Source: Lycocorax pyrrhopterus obiensis
Taxonomy: Eukaryota; Chordata; Aves; Passeriformes; Paradisaeidae
Assembly: GCA_014706295.1 (NCBI GenBank)
Contig: JACSVZ010000001.1
Coordinates: 84,132,237 to 84,196,236, forward strand
Length of the DNA stretch: 64,000 nucleotides
Direction: 5' to 3'
Part shown: positions 1 through 11,400 of the stretch, piece by piece
Numbering within the stretch: the stretch's first letter is position 1
Layout: the number at the start of each line of letters is the position of its first letter
The notes under the pieces: generated by a model
What the model saw: the letters and a program-made list of their open reading frames with translations, nothing else
What the model was told of the DNA's origin: nothing
Database searches by the model: none
Program-made: the position numbers and the translations under genes

Positions 1-3000
1 TTTTTATAAATAGTGCAACATGGACTGGAAATAAAAAGGTTGATGGTGAGCTTCTTCATCTTATTGGGAAGAGCCCTTTCCACTGTAGTGTTCTTCCCTG
101 CACGGTGGAGAGGCACCTTCAGAACCACTTCTTCTGACATTGCAGTCCTGCCCCAGCCCTGATTTCCATCCCCACACCTACAGCCAACTCTACCATTCAT
201 TTTGTACTGATATATTTGAAAGTAGTGCTGAAGCTGAAATAGCTGCATTTCAGTAAGCTCAACCAGTCCTTTCATACACGGCAACAAGGAGCCCTGATGA
301 GGTGAAATCATGTCTGGTCACTGACAGTGCTGAACAGATTTTAAATAGAGAAGTGGCGGTGAAAGGGCTGGGGGGTGTGAAGCTTTTGAGTTATTTCTGC
401 AGAGAAGTACACCTCCATGGTGCCTGGTTGTGGCTTTAGACAACTGGAATTTTTAAATATAAACATTATTTCAGAAGTTGTCTGGTTTGAATAAAGCTTA
501 AATGGTGCAGTGACTGTTTATTCTAAGTGTATCTCACTAATTTTCATTTGTAAACCAAAACCAGACTCTAAGACGGCAGTTTTGGATGCCAGATAATTCC
601 TGAAAACCTTTTATTTGCATGTATTGTAGCAATTACTGAAGCGACTACTCTTCTCCTCAGAAATCTAACACAAGTATTTTAAGCTCAGGAATAATCAGTA
701 AAATAACAGGAAAACCGCTTAAGCTCTCAGTTTCCTCCAAAACTTGGAAGTTAAAGTTTTGGTGGCTGCTCCAATACAACAAACTTTTTAAAGGACTGTA
801 CTTCTCTGATGCTTAACTCTTCAAAAGCCTGTCACGTTCCATAGCCTGTTAGTTAAATAACATGATCTGGCATTTCCTTAGAGTAGCAACAGTAACCATA
901 CGTAGCCTAAAAAATTTGACTATTGATATGAACCTAGAGGGACAAAGCAGAGTGTGTATTTATTTCAAGACAAATAAATATATAATCTGACAAGAGCAGA
1001 TTTTAAAACCTTGAGCTAAAAAGACAAAAAGGAAGACATGAATTTGCATAAGACCCTGCTGTGCATGTATATAGCACAACATTTAGCTGGTGATGGGTTT
1101 GTTTACTCTCCTTGTTGATCATGAGCTGATGACTGAATTCCAATGACTTAAAAATGATAATAGCAGATTTTTTTAGCCTTTCATTGCAGTTAGTAAATTC
1201 AATTCAAATTCATTCACTTTTGCCACCAAATAAAGCATGAATAATAACATTTTCTATGTTTCCTATCTATTCTCTCACTTTCTGCATTTCTTTCTGTATT
1301 TCTTTTCCTCAACAGATTTAGTGACAAAGAAGTTGTGGGCTCCCAAAAGGGTTAAAAGCATTTCCTACTGCTCCATCCTCCCCTGGTGTCTCATACTTTG
1401 CCTTTAGTGTTGTGGACTCTCTGATGGCATCCCAAAAAAAGATACAGGATCTGTGATACAAAAGGACCAGGTAGTACTGGAAAAAAAAAAAAAATCAGGA
1501 AATTTGTGGGAAATATTCCAGGAGGTGTCAGAGAGACAGACTAGGATAAAGAAAGAAAAAAATAATACAAATCTGAAACAGTAGAGTATGCAGAGATAAA
1601 AAGATCATGTCAAAGAGCTACACAGTTTCTCTGAACAAATAATTCTCGATCTCTTTCCTGTGTTGTATACACTCCTGAAGTGAGACTTTTAACTGCTTTG
1701 AGCCACCTACTTCTAGTCCTACATTCAACCATTTAATCCCATATTACATTTTGCCTCACTTAATTTAATACAGCTTTTTTCACATATCTCAATGCTATGC
1801 TTTTTTAGTAGGGGCTGGATGGGGAAATCACAGACTGTAAGGTAAAGAAGAAAACCTTGCATCCAATGAACCCCACATCCACTGGCATAACTGTAGCTTT
1901 ATTTTTTCTCACCCTCTTTTGTTGGCTTTTTTACGAGCAGGTAATGACACTTATTTTCAATTATTACAACCTATCTGGATCTTAATTTATTTCCTTGTGT
2001 TGCCTAGAATATAGTGATTTGCTTCAATTCAGCTTTCTGGTTAAAAAATAACCATGCTTGCCGTACTCAGTGAAGGACAGCAAAATCACTACATCCCAAA
2101 GAAAGGAAAACAGCAAACTTGACTCATAAACTTGGCATTACAGCTAGAGATTTACAACAACATATGGTCATTTGCCTCTAGCTCTCTTGCACATGCTGAC
2201 TAAAATAATCCATTGAAACAGAAATGTCCTGAGTTGTAAAAATAGAAACCAAATGCTAGATCCTAGCTTTTCACATGGGCCCTGCCAGTAAAGAGTATCC
2301 ATAAAGAGAAAATTTTCATCTCTGAAAACAAGTACATTTCTGAGCCCACATTTATTTTTCCTTAGTGCCTAACATAGACATAAGCTACCTTTGTAATTAG
2401 TGTATGTGAACTGAACCAAGAGTGACAGGCACAAGGCTGCAGGTGCTACTGCACTACAAACACGTTATGGTAATAGTAGGATACAGAGCCTCTCAAACAG
2501 GCTGCTCAGACATGGACACAGCCAATTGTGTGGGATTGAGTGAAAAAAGTAAATGCTAACAAAAGTGACTGAGGCTTTTGTGGTTTTCTGCTTCAGAGGT
2601 TTGGGGCATTTGTTAGAACGGCTCTGGAATAAAAGAACAGGTTTTGCATTTGTGGTTTGGGAAGTGCCATTTAGATAAGCAGCTAAGACATCAAAGGCTC
2701 CTGCAGTGAAGCACCAGGGCACAGCAGCTTAGTGAGACAGACCACAGACAGAATTCATGAACTAGCAGAAAACCAGGCTCATCAGTGCACACAGAGAAAT
2801 ACTGTACAGAAGAGCTGGACTAGTCCAGATGCAGCACAGATATCTCAGCTTCGCTCAGAGTGCAAGTTAATAAGCCCCAGTTTTCAGCAGAGCTTACCAG
2901 GTCAGTGCTCACACAGGGGGGATCAAGCTTTGTTGCAGTTCAAACTGCAGTAAGGTGCTCAGGACCCTCTGTTAGCCCTTTATGTGTACACCTCAATTAA

Positions 3001-4350
3001 CCTGCAGTTGCTGGCTTGGACTTCTCACACCATTACTCCCCACATTTTGGGTTCCTAGCTTACCTTGAAAAAGGAAGCTTGGATCTATCCATCCTCACAC
3101 ACACAATTGTGGCTTTTCATAAAATGCAAATTCAGGGAGCTGACCAAAGCTCTTGACAAAAAAATCACTCTGTTTGGTCTGGAAAAAAACCTACTTCAGG
3201 TCAGAGAAGGTTAGAAAAACCTCAACACTTCTGACCTTGCCCAACAGCAACATCACTGGTAAGAGTGATCCATATCCCTTCAGTCATTGCTCTTTCTGAC
3301 AGCAGTACCAATTAGGGCTTCATGTGGTTGTTGCCCATTAGAATAAGACCCTTCATGCTAACATTTAAGTTTTCCCTTCTTTCTCTGCTACCTTACTCCT
3401 TCACGCTGAGAGCATAATGACAAAATGTAGAATTTAGCCTTAATTGGATCTCTGCAATGTTATCACCTGAATTAGCTCCCCTGTGAATAATTATCACTGC
3501 CTAGAGGCTGACAAATTGCTTCCCTCTACTTCATGATTGTCAGGAATTTCAAATTATATGCTGAGCATGGGGAGGATGGAGGGGACAAAGGGGAGAGTGA
3601 AAATGAAAGCCTAGAGAAGCATAATTATAAAGATTATTAAAATACTTGTCAGAGTCCCATAGTCTCCATGAGTCCCAAAAGGGGTAAGTGACAGCGAGAA
3701 TTTTGCTGGGGCAATTGGGCAACACCCAGTCTGGCAAGAGACTCTCACAGTCAAAGTGAAACTACAGCCACTGCTCACAGTAAATTACAAAGGTAATTCC
3801 TTTGTTATTCACTACCCCATTTACGCTGTGGACAGCAGCTTGTTTACCATCTCATCTGCACATTTGATCTTGCTAGGTAGATGGCAAATTCTTTGCAGCA
3901 TAGACTGATAGAAGGGTAAACATACACAAGGGGATAGCAGCAGAGTGCCATGCATTTAGAATAGCTATAAGAGTTTGTGTTTTGCAAGAAAAAGGTTTTG
4001 GCAAAAAAGTGCTCTTTCTGAGAACACTCATTCCATGTCTGGGCAAGACCTCGCACAGAAACACATTGTGTCCTTACTCCACAATATCCATCTCAGATAC
4101 TGACAGAGCTAAGAAATGTTCATCTCATAAACCCAAATCACTATAAAAGTATAATGCTCTTTGCAAATTACTCTAAATGGCCAAATAGGGCAAACAGGGC
4201 TTTTATCCAATTTTCTCATTAATGATGCTGTGCTTGTAAGATGGATGCATTTCTCAGTTTATTTCAAGGCAGCTCCTCAGACTTCTTTCCCACCTTGCCG
4301 AACCAGCAACACACATCAGGCATAGACAATATTCCCAGGAGAAGGCTCTT
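1..4350 (-). other. DLG2: DLG2 intron, part, downstream of the exon
   Basis: This is AT-rich unique sequence with no recognised gene. I looked on the minus strand for the SH3 exon (AMFDYDKSKDSG... and DDEWWQAR signatures) and did not find it, so the intron continues beyond the window edge. The only low-complexity element of note is an A14 run at 1481-1494. The short open frames at 2465-2953 and 3549-4064 have no recognisable similarity and are taken as chance. Confidence 0.7.
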
Positions 4351-4359
4351 CCTGCTTAC
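4351..4359 (-). promoter_or_regulatory. DLG2: Splice donor of the DLG2 exon
   Basis: On the minus strand the exon ends CAG and continues gtaagcagg, a near-consensus U1 site. It leaves the reading frame in phase 2 (two bases of an Arg codon), as expected for the junction into the SH3-domain exon. Confidence 0.9.
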
Positions 4360-4474
4360 CTGACATACAGTGACCTCTTCTGATTAGTCCTCAGGGAGCC
4401 AGACCCAGAACTCATGCTGTGATTCATCATCTGCTCACGCAGGTCATGGATTTTTGCCTCAAATCGAGCGTACT
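4360..4474 (-). CDS. DLG2: DLG2 (PSD-93) coding exon, PDZ3-SH3 linker
   Basis: This is one internal exon of the membrane-associated guanylate kinase DLG2, a postsynaptic scaffold that binds NMDA receptors and potassium channels through PDZ domains. Read on the minus strand, a pyrimidine-rich stretch ending in TTAG precedes the exon, and CAG/gtaagc closes it. The 115 bp hold 2 bases of a split codon, 37 full codons and 2 bases of the next. The translation begins [14 protein letters not shown] and ends QKRSLYVR. The stretch [18 protein letters not shown] separates DLG2 from DLG1 (MMNSSISSG...) and DLG4. The first bases AG would complete a Glu codon after a preceding G, giving the family's ...PE-E/D-Y junction. 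The last AG plus an A or G gives the Arg that leads into the SH3 domain. By family knowledge, this segment forms the extra C-terminal helix of PDZ3 and the flexible linker to SH3, and the first Tyr corresponds to the studied Tyr397 of PSD-95. No stop or frameshift is seen. The flanking exons are outside the window. Confidence 0.95.
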
Positions 4475-4530
4475 CTAAGGAGATAAGAAAACCCCAGAGA
4501 ACAAAGATATTTTAGTTTTCTTGACCTATA
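4475..4530 (-). promoter_or_regulatory. DLG2: Splice acceptor and branch region of the DLG2 exon
   Basis: On the minus strand the 20 bases before the exon are mostly pyrimidines and end in CTCCTTAG. About 36 bases upstream an ACTAAAA sequence is a plausible branch point, but that position is inferred. AG at 4475-4476 (as CT on the plus strand) is the acceptor dinucleotide. The next AG, two bases into the exon, would change the reading phase and does not fit the family junction. Confidence 0.75.
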
Positions 4531-7500
4531 TAATCATTAGGGCTGCTAAATGCAAATTAACATTAAATTAATGAGTGAACGGCATGTCTTGAAAATTGAG
4601 GTCTCACAGAACCTTGCATTAATATATGATCTTAGGTAAATATATGCCCTTTTTATTGTGGTACCTGAACATTTCAACACCAACTAGGTGAGGAATCAGA
4701 TATCTACACCCATGGTCCTGCAGTTTCAGGAAAGGAAAGGAGGTTTAAAGTGTGTTAACAAATATCTTTCAGTCTGTGGGAAGGATGTTGAAAGCAGTTT
4801 TCCACTGTATCATTCCTCCTTCCAATGTGATACCTTGTTAGGGTCAGTGGGATGGTGCACTAAAGTTACTAATGAGTCAAGCAATTACTGTAAAATCTTG
4901 TCAAAATGAAGGAGATATTTCCAAGTCCAATTATCCCCAAAGCAGCTGGCAAATCATTGTATGAGCAATCAGCCACCTTATTTACTCTGCCCACTGAGGC
5001 TTGGGCTCTGCTTCTTTTAAATAGGTGGAACCATATCTTGGCCTTAGGGTGGGTGATCCCAGAAACTCCAAACCTCATCTGCATAACAGCGGCACAGAAC
5101 TATCCCCCACACCTTGTTCACCTCCATAGTTCTACTGGTAGCTCTGCAAAATGTTGTGACTTGCTGCCCAGCAACACGGGATCAGCTAGAGCCGTATCAT
5201 TTGGTGAGACTCCTCTCCGACAGAACACAGCCTCATCAATTGTCCCTCCAGCTGCCATGTTCCCCTTGCTCATTGTGTGACCCACAAGTTTGGTTTGCAA
5301 GAAGAGAGGCTGAGGTTTTGGAGACAAGCTCTAATTCCTTGGAACTGAGAACTTCCAGCAGCACAGAGAGCCATAATTCAACCTAAACCCAGGGAATCTA
5401 CTGATGTGAGCTATAAGACTAAGCTGAGGGGGTGTGCAAAATACATTTCAGTGAGTCAGTGACACTTTAAAGAGTAAGATGTTGCAGACTGATGCCAGCA
5501 AAGAGAAGATGATGTTCCCTGCACCTCAACGTTTTATTTCACTGATGCCTTCAAAAGAAGGGTCCCTTTCCCCACAGCAAGGCTAAAGCACAAGTGAAAC
5601 CAGCACACAAGGTTTCCTCCCTTAAAGGATGGAGGTACATCCCACCAGATCACACCACCTCCCAGCTTAAGCAAATAAATCTTTAGAGTGCATTTATAAC
5701 CCATTGGTCTGCATCTTGTTTGTTGCTGTTTGAGCTACATGAAAATGCAGTAAGACAGCAACATTCGCATTTTTCTCCTAGAAGAACTCAGTATTACTTT
5801 TGTTTGATCATTTGCTGTTCCTATTGGCTTGCTTCCCAGAATGTCTAGATGCTTTGCAACAACTAATTCATTTTATTCAGTGCACTCTACATTTTCATTG
5901 GGTAATAACACCTGACCTTTACAAGAGCCCACATTTTGCATAGACACTAGCCACCTTCAAGCTGGCTTAGCAGAGTGGTTTGATTTGGGGTTTTGTGTTT
6001 GGGTTCTTTGCCCCTCCTTCTCTCTGGACACTTTTTGCCTCCCTTTCCACTGAGCTTCCTTGGCATTACCTACTCCGTCTGTTAAGTGACAGTGGCTACT
6101 TTGCTCATCAGTTGGGAATCACTGCTGTGGTATAAGACTCTTCAGTCTTCCCACATACCTATGACTTCACTGACTGCAACTGAAATTCTGTATGTCAGGA
6201 GAAGAGAAACTCCTACATGCAGACTGTATTTTAGATTTCTTCTACAGCTTGTTTCTTGCTCATTTCTTTCACCCAGAGTGCATCTTTAAACTTAGAGATT
6301 TAAAAGCACAAATTCTCAGTGGAACTAAGTCTCCTACAAACTGATGGGTTTTTTAAGTGGAGTTTAGTTTTGAAGTGTTTATCCCAGTGTAGGATTTAAG
6401 TTTGCTCTATGAGTCATATTTGTTCTAATCCCCTGCTTTAGAATTTATTTAGTAAATAATCATCTTCTGAGCAAACCTTTGTTTAGCTTATGTTTCATTA
6501 AAACAAATCTAACATTTCTTCTTGGCAAATAGGAAAGGTGATCTTAAGGACCAAATCTTGCATTTCTCTTCCTCATACAGTATCAGTCCTACACAAACAG
6601 AGAGAATATTACAATTGTAAGGGTTGTTACTAGCTCTCTTTCATTTATGGTGGATATACTGAAGAAGACAGTAAACATACAGTGTAATTCAGCTTCTTTA
6701 ATGTTTTACATCTGGGCAACGCCAAAGATATGAATGATCTACAGCAGAGCAACTTTCCCTTTAATAAGCATCCCCATCCCAGGCTGACTCTGTATGTAAG
6801 GTGTGGGAGTAACTCCCAGATTTAGACACCAATCTGGAGAGTGAGAAGAGAGGACTGAAAATCTGATTTTCTCTAGCACAGCATCCAGCTATTTGCAACT
6901 TGAACATCAGATACTCAAATGACTACAGCTTGGTCAGATGATGATAATATCGCTTGTGTTCTGACTTTAGAGCATACTTGTAATTTAACCACTTTTAACT
7001 GACTGTAAACTTATTCTGAATTCAAGAATCTCTCTCTTTCTGGGAGAGCTCTTGAAACCACAAGACATATTAAAAATTGTCTAATAAGTGTGTGATGGAA
7101 GCTCAAGGTTCAAGGTCCTCCTCCGTGCTTGATATAAAAAATCACTGAAGTACTAATGATATTCTGTTACTTTGTTTCTTGAGATGTTTTTTTCCTCTAG
7201 ATTTAAACACATAGATACTTCGAAAAAAACCCAAATTTATGGGACTATATTTTCCTACTGTACCTTCTTCACATTTTTGTGTAAAAAATACTGAAGTGTA
7301 CACTTGTCCCTTTCTCCTGGCTAATGGACCAAAAATTGCATGACCATCAATGCAGGCAGTATTTAACTCAGCTCAGATCAGTTTCTTTAATCTCAGTCCT
7401 CCTAGTTCTCCTGCTGATTCCTAGACGCTCCAGTGACAGCTGCATTTGAAATGTGAACAGAAAAAGAAACAGTGATGCTCTGCCATCAGAACTGCTGTGG

Positions 7501-8029
7501 TAGTTCTGCCTACTGGGAAAGTGTCCTTTTTTCTTAACACTTCTTTGTACATTTGGTCATTCCAGAGGAGCTGTTTCCTAATAGCTTTGCAATTGTTAGG
7601 TGTGAATAAGGACAGTGCTAAAGTCCAGAAAAGCACTTCATGCTTTCTTCAAATTCAGCACTGGATCTAAACAACACACTTTCAAGGCCCCTACACAATC
7701 AAAAGGACACTGAGGTTGTGACATACTGACAAAAAATACAGTTAAAGCTGATTCACTAATTTCATGCTCTTTGAAGAAAGGGAGAACACAAGAACGTGTT
7801 GCTACTGGAATGCTTCATTACCAAAACTTCCCAAATTTTACTTATTACAATCCATCTGCAAAGATCCTACCTGTTGCCTGATTTAGTAATGATTTAACAA
7901 CTCTGGTAGCTTAAGAATCTAATGAAGCTACACATTAGGCTAAAAGGGCAAATGGGGGAGCAAACTGTAACCTGTATTATTTCTGGGGTCAGAACTGATG
8001 ATGCGGTGGTTTGTGCTGGCCTGTGGCTC
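4531..8029 (-). other. DLG2: DLG2 intron, unique sequence
   Basis: No exon of the preceding PDZ3 domain is visible on the minus strand. Open frames at 4906-5386 overlap on both strands, carry no known motif and lack a supporting splice pattern, so I treat them as chance. I recognise no transposon here. Confidence 0.6.
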
Positions 8030-8440
8030 TGGGACTGTTGTTGTAAGAAACAGGGCGAATGGGGCGGAGGGAAGTGTTTGTTCATACACCAGTTTAGAGC
8101 CGGCCCAGGGCTCATGGCAGTGTAGGCAGACCTGAATTTGGCTGTCCCAAAGATACAGATAGCACTCATTCCCCCTGGAGAGGTGGAGCTAGTGGCACTG
8201 GATGTGGGAGGGGAGTTTGCTGCTGTGAGAAGTGGCCCAGCTACACGGAGAGCAAGACCAACTTTCAGGGCTCTGGCAATGCTGCCACAGGCAAATCCCC
8301 ATTGTGCCAAAAGTCTGTTGGCTCCACTCAGCTCTCTGGTCAGTGAGGAGAGAGAGAAGAGTCAGCTTGAATGGCTACAATGTGAAGCGCCCCCAAGCCA
8401 ACCAAGGCCAAACCAGCAAATTTATCCAATAAAGACACCA
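8030..8440 (+). other. GC-richer unclassified segment ending near AATAAA
   Basis: A block of about 400 bp stands out from the AT-rich surroundings by higher GC and many GGAG/GTGG runs. It ends with a CCAATAAAGACACC sequence at about 8428-8441, a possible polyadenylation signal. A 102-codon plus-strand frame (8138-8446) and a 138-codon minus-strand frame (7894-8310) cross it, but neither resembles a protein I know. It may be an old LTR, another degenerate repeat or a non-coding RNA exon. I could not find matching terminal repeats. Confidence 0.3.
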
Positions 8441-11400
8441 GTTTGAAGAACTACTGTTTGTCTGCTTCATACATTCCCTAGACTGAATAAATGGAATAAA
8501 TGGAGCTGGTGATTTTCATTCTACCTCATTCCAACACCTTGCCAAGTGCTGTATCTGGGACTCATACTCATTCTAACCTTCAAATATTGATGCAGTCCTT
8601 TCCTTTCCAAAGCACTTAGACACTTTGAAAGGACTGGATAGATCTTTGGGAGTAAACTTCAAACACCTTGAAACTTGTCCTTAGCTCACATACTGAGAAA
8701 TCAAAGCAAGACAAATGGACAGCCCTGTTAAAAAACCATCTAAAACCTCAAATCCAAAGACTGATACACTTCATGTTTAGCTGGCCAAGATCAAAAAACT
8801 GTGATCTACAAAATTGTGCCTAATCCATTTTGGTATCTCAGGGGATGCAGATACCAAAGGTTTTACTGCTGAAGTGATTTAGATACCTAAAATTCTGCCA
8901 ACTCATCTACCCACTGTGCAAGTGGAGACCCACATGGGGGAAGGAATTGTTTTAACACACAGACACCCCTCCCTTTTGAGCTTCCTATTGACTCTCTTTG
9001 GGGGTCCATGGTCAGACTGGGCATGTGAACTTCTGTGAGTCTGATTACTTAAGTCTGCCCATGAATCATGAATCTCTCCAAATATCATGAGTTTGTGAGA
9101 TCTGTGATGGATGCAAAGACAATAAGGACAGTTTGGGATGAGTTTTGCTGCGATGACCTTTCATATACATGGAGCAAGGACTTCTTCTATCAATATAAGC
9201 AGTATATTGAAATTTTAGTTTAAAAGTTTTCAAAATGAGTTCAGAAATGGCCTAAAAGGCTGAGAACACAAAAACCACTTGAGAATACACAAGAGCTGCT
9301 CTAAGTCTTAGATGCTTTTGGGAGGTCAAAAATGAATGCAAGAAAGTAAACCTCAAAATCAAATAATTTCTGAATCCAAAAATAGCAAAGATGGAGATAT
9401 TATATCTGATGGCTTGATGTTAATTTTTGGTCACAGAAATAAAGAATATCTATGTTAAATGAATAAATATTCTGCAGCTTTTGTATGAGAAAAAGTTGCA
9501 GAATTTTACAAAGCTACACCACTATTCTTTTTCACTTTTATGTTTATAACAAAAATTGTAGTATTGATTGAATTTAGAGAACACAATAACAAAAAAAGCC
9601 CTGACCCTACAAGTAAAGCACAGTTCAGAAACTGAAATGCTGACATACGATACAACAGTGAAAATACTATTTCAGCAGCCCAGTCCATTCTTTATCACTT
9701 GAATGCTTTTAGTGCTGGCCCCTTTAGAGAGACAGCAATTCTTTCTGCCAGCCAGTAGCAGATTTGCTTTTCTGCGTAAGTCAGGATAATCACCGTTTGC
9801 TTCTAGATGATAAGAGATTTACTAGACAGTAGAAACTCGAGCTGGAAAGTAAAACTTGAACTGTCCAATTTTAGCAGACTACACATCTTAAAAAAACCCC
9901 ATACCCCAAACCACAAACAAACGAGGAAGGCATTAATAAGAGAACTTTATCACCTCAAAAAAAGTATGTTGAATAGCTCTAGAAACTATAATAAAGGAAC
10001 AGCTGCCAGATCAGCTTCTCTATCAATATCAATTGAGCATAATTTCAGTGGATCCAGGCAAGCTTAAACCTTCTCAGATTTTCTTCTGTTCTGTTTATGG
10101 GAACACAAATTGTATGCTTCTATGGTAAGTCATGAACTTATTGCCTTGGACATCTGAGACAGTGATGTGCATAACACTATTATAATTATACTATTATTTA
10201 TGCTATTTATATAAATATTTTTTTCTTTGCCTCCTCTTAGTAAGCATCTTGGCTTTAAGATTTAAAATAATAGAACACTCTTTTTCCTAGAGTGACTCTT
10301 CTTCCATTCCTGCCCACAGTGTTGCCCAGTCACCGCTGTTTTTGTACTCGGAGAGGAAGGTGAGAAGACCAGCATCAAGCCTTCTGAGTACTGGGTCTGG
10401 TTCTTCTTTTCCACAGATTTACAGTGTGAAGCTGTGTGAACCAGAGCAAGTCAGTCTCATCATACTATGACAGGTACAGCTATGGCTGCTAGATTGACTC
10501 TGTGTCTTTGGCTGTGCCTGCCAAGGGCCCAGCATCCCACAGCCCTGGAAGCCTTTGAAACTACTCTAATACACATGGAAAGTGAATGAGTGTACAAAAA
10601 GACATGAAATGATAATACTAGTATTTATATCTTCTCTTTAGAAATTTTTTCTTAACATTTGAGTCATTTTTCTTCTGAAAGTACCCTTTTTAGATGATAT
10701 GGGGTTCAATTCTATAGCTGTCTGATGTTGCAAGCATTTATACAGCCGGTTAATGATGGTGGCAAATCGTTGTGGTAATCTGTGGTAATTTTGTAAGAAA
10801 TAAACAAACATACAAACAAACATGCAGTGGTTAGGTACAGCTCACCGTACCTTTGGTTCCTTTATCTTCCTCTGCCATGTCTGATGTTGGCCACTGCCAG
10901 GAACGCAGCTCTGTACAAGGCTGGCTTTGGATTTTGTATTTTATGGCAAATGCTATGCTTTTAATAAATCCAAAAAATCAGTTGAATTTACTATCACCTA
11001 AATTAATTACTCAACAGCAAAAACCTGGGCAGTTTTTGACGCAGCAGTGGGCCTTACTCACTGGAGAAAGTGCTGCTCAAAAAGCCTTGCTCCATTCATG
11101 ATGCACTGAGTAACAGAACAAGTGATACTGCTATTTCTTATCAGTCATACAGTTCCCTTGAGCTCACTCAAAGGAAATGAAAAACACAGATTTCAATACC
11201 AGGGAAGGAAAGATACATTTACATTTTATTAGGTTTCATTACTTTGAATATATCAACCTGTTTTTTATTGAAATATTTTCCATACCCCTTTTCAGGAACC
11301 TTCCAGAAATAATGACACAGGCATATTTACTGATTTTACTGATTGCTCTGCACTTTAAAACTTCAGCACAGTAGGGCTATTAATGTCTTTATTCTTTCAT

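Noticed and set aside
1..4350. SH3-domain exon of DLG2
   Set aside because: I searched the minus strand for the FDYDKSKDSG and DDEWWQAR coding signatures and did not see them.
7894..8446. Overlapping 138-codon (minus) and 102-codon (plus) frames
   Set aside because: Both lie in a GC-rich block where stops are rarer. Neither has recognised motifs; I considered ribosomal-protein pseudogenes and found no match.
10417..10473. Exon-like unit on the plus strand (TTCTTTTCCACAG acceptor, CAG/gtacag donor)
   Set aside because: All three frames contain a stop within 57 bp, and the strand is opposite to DLG2. At best it would be a non-coding exon.
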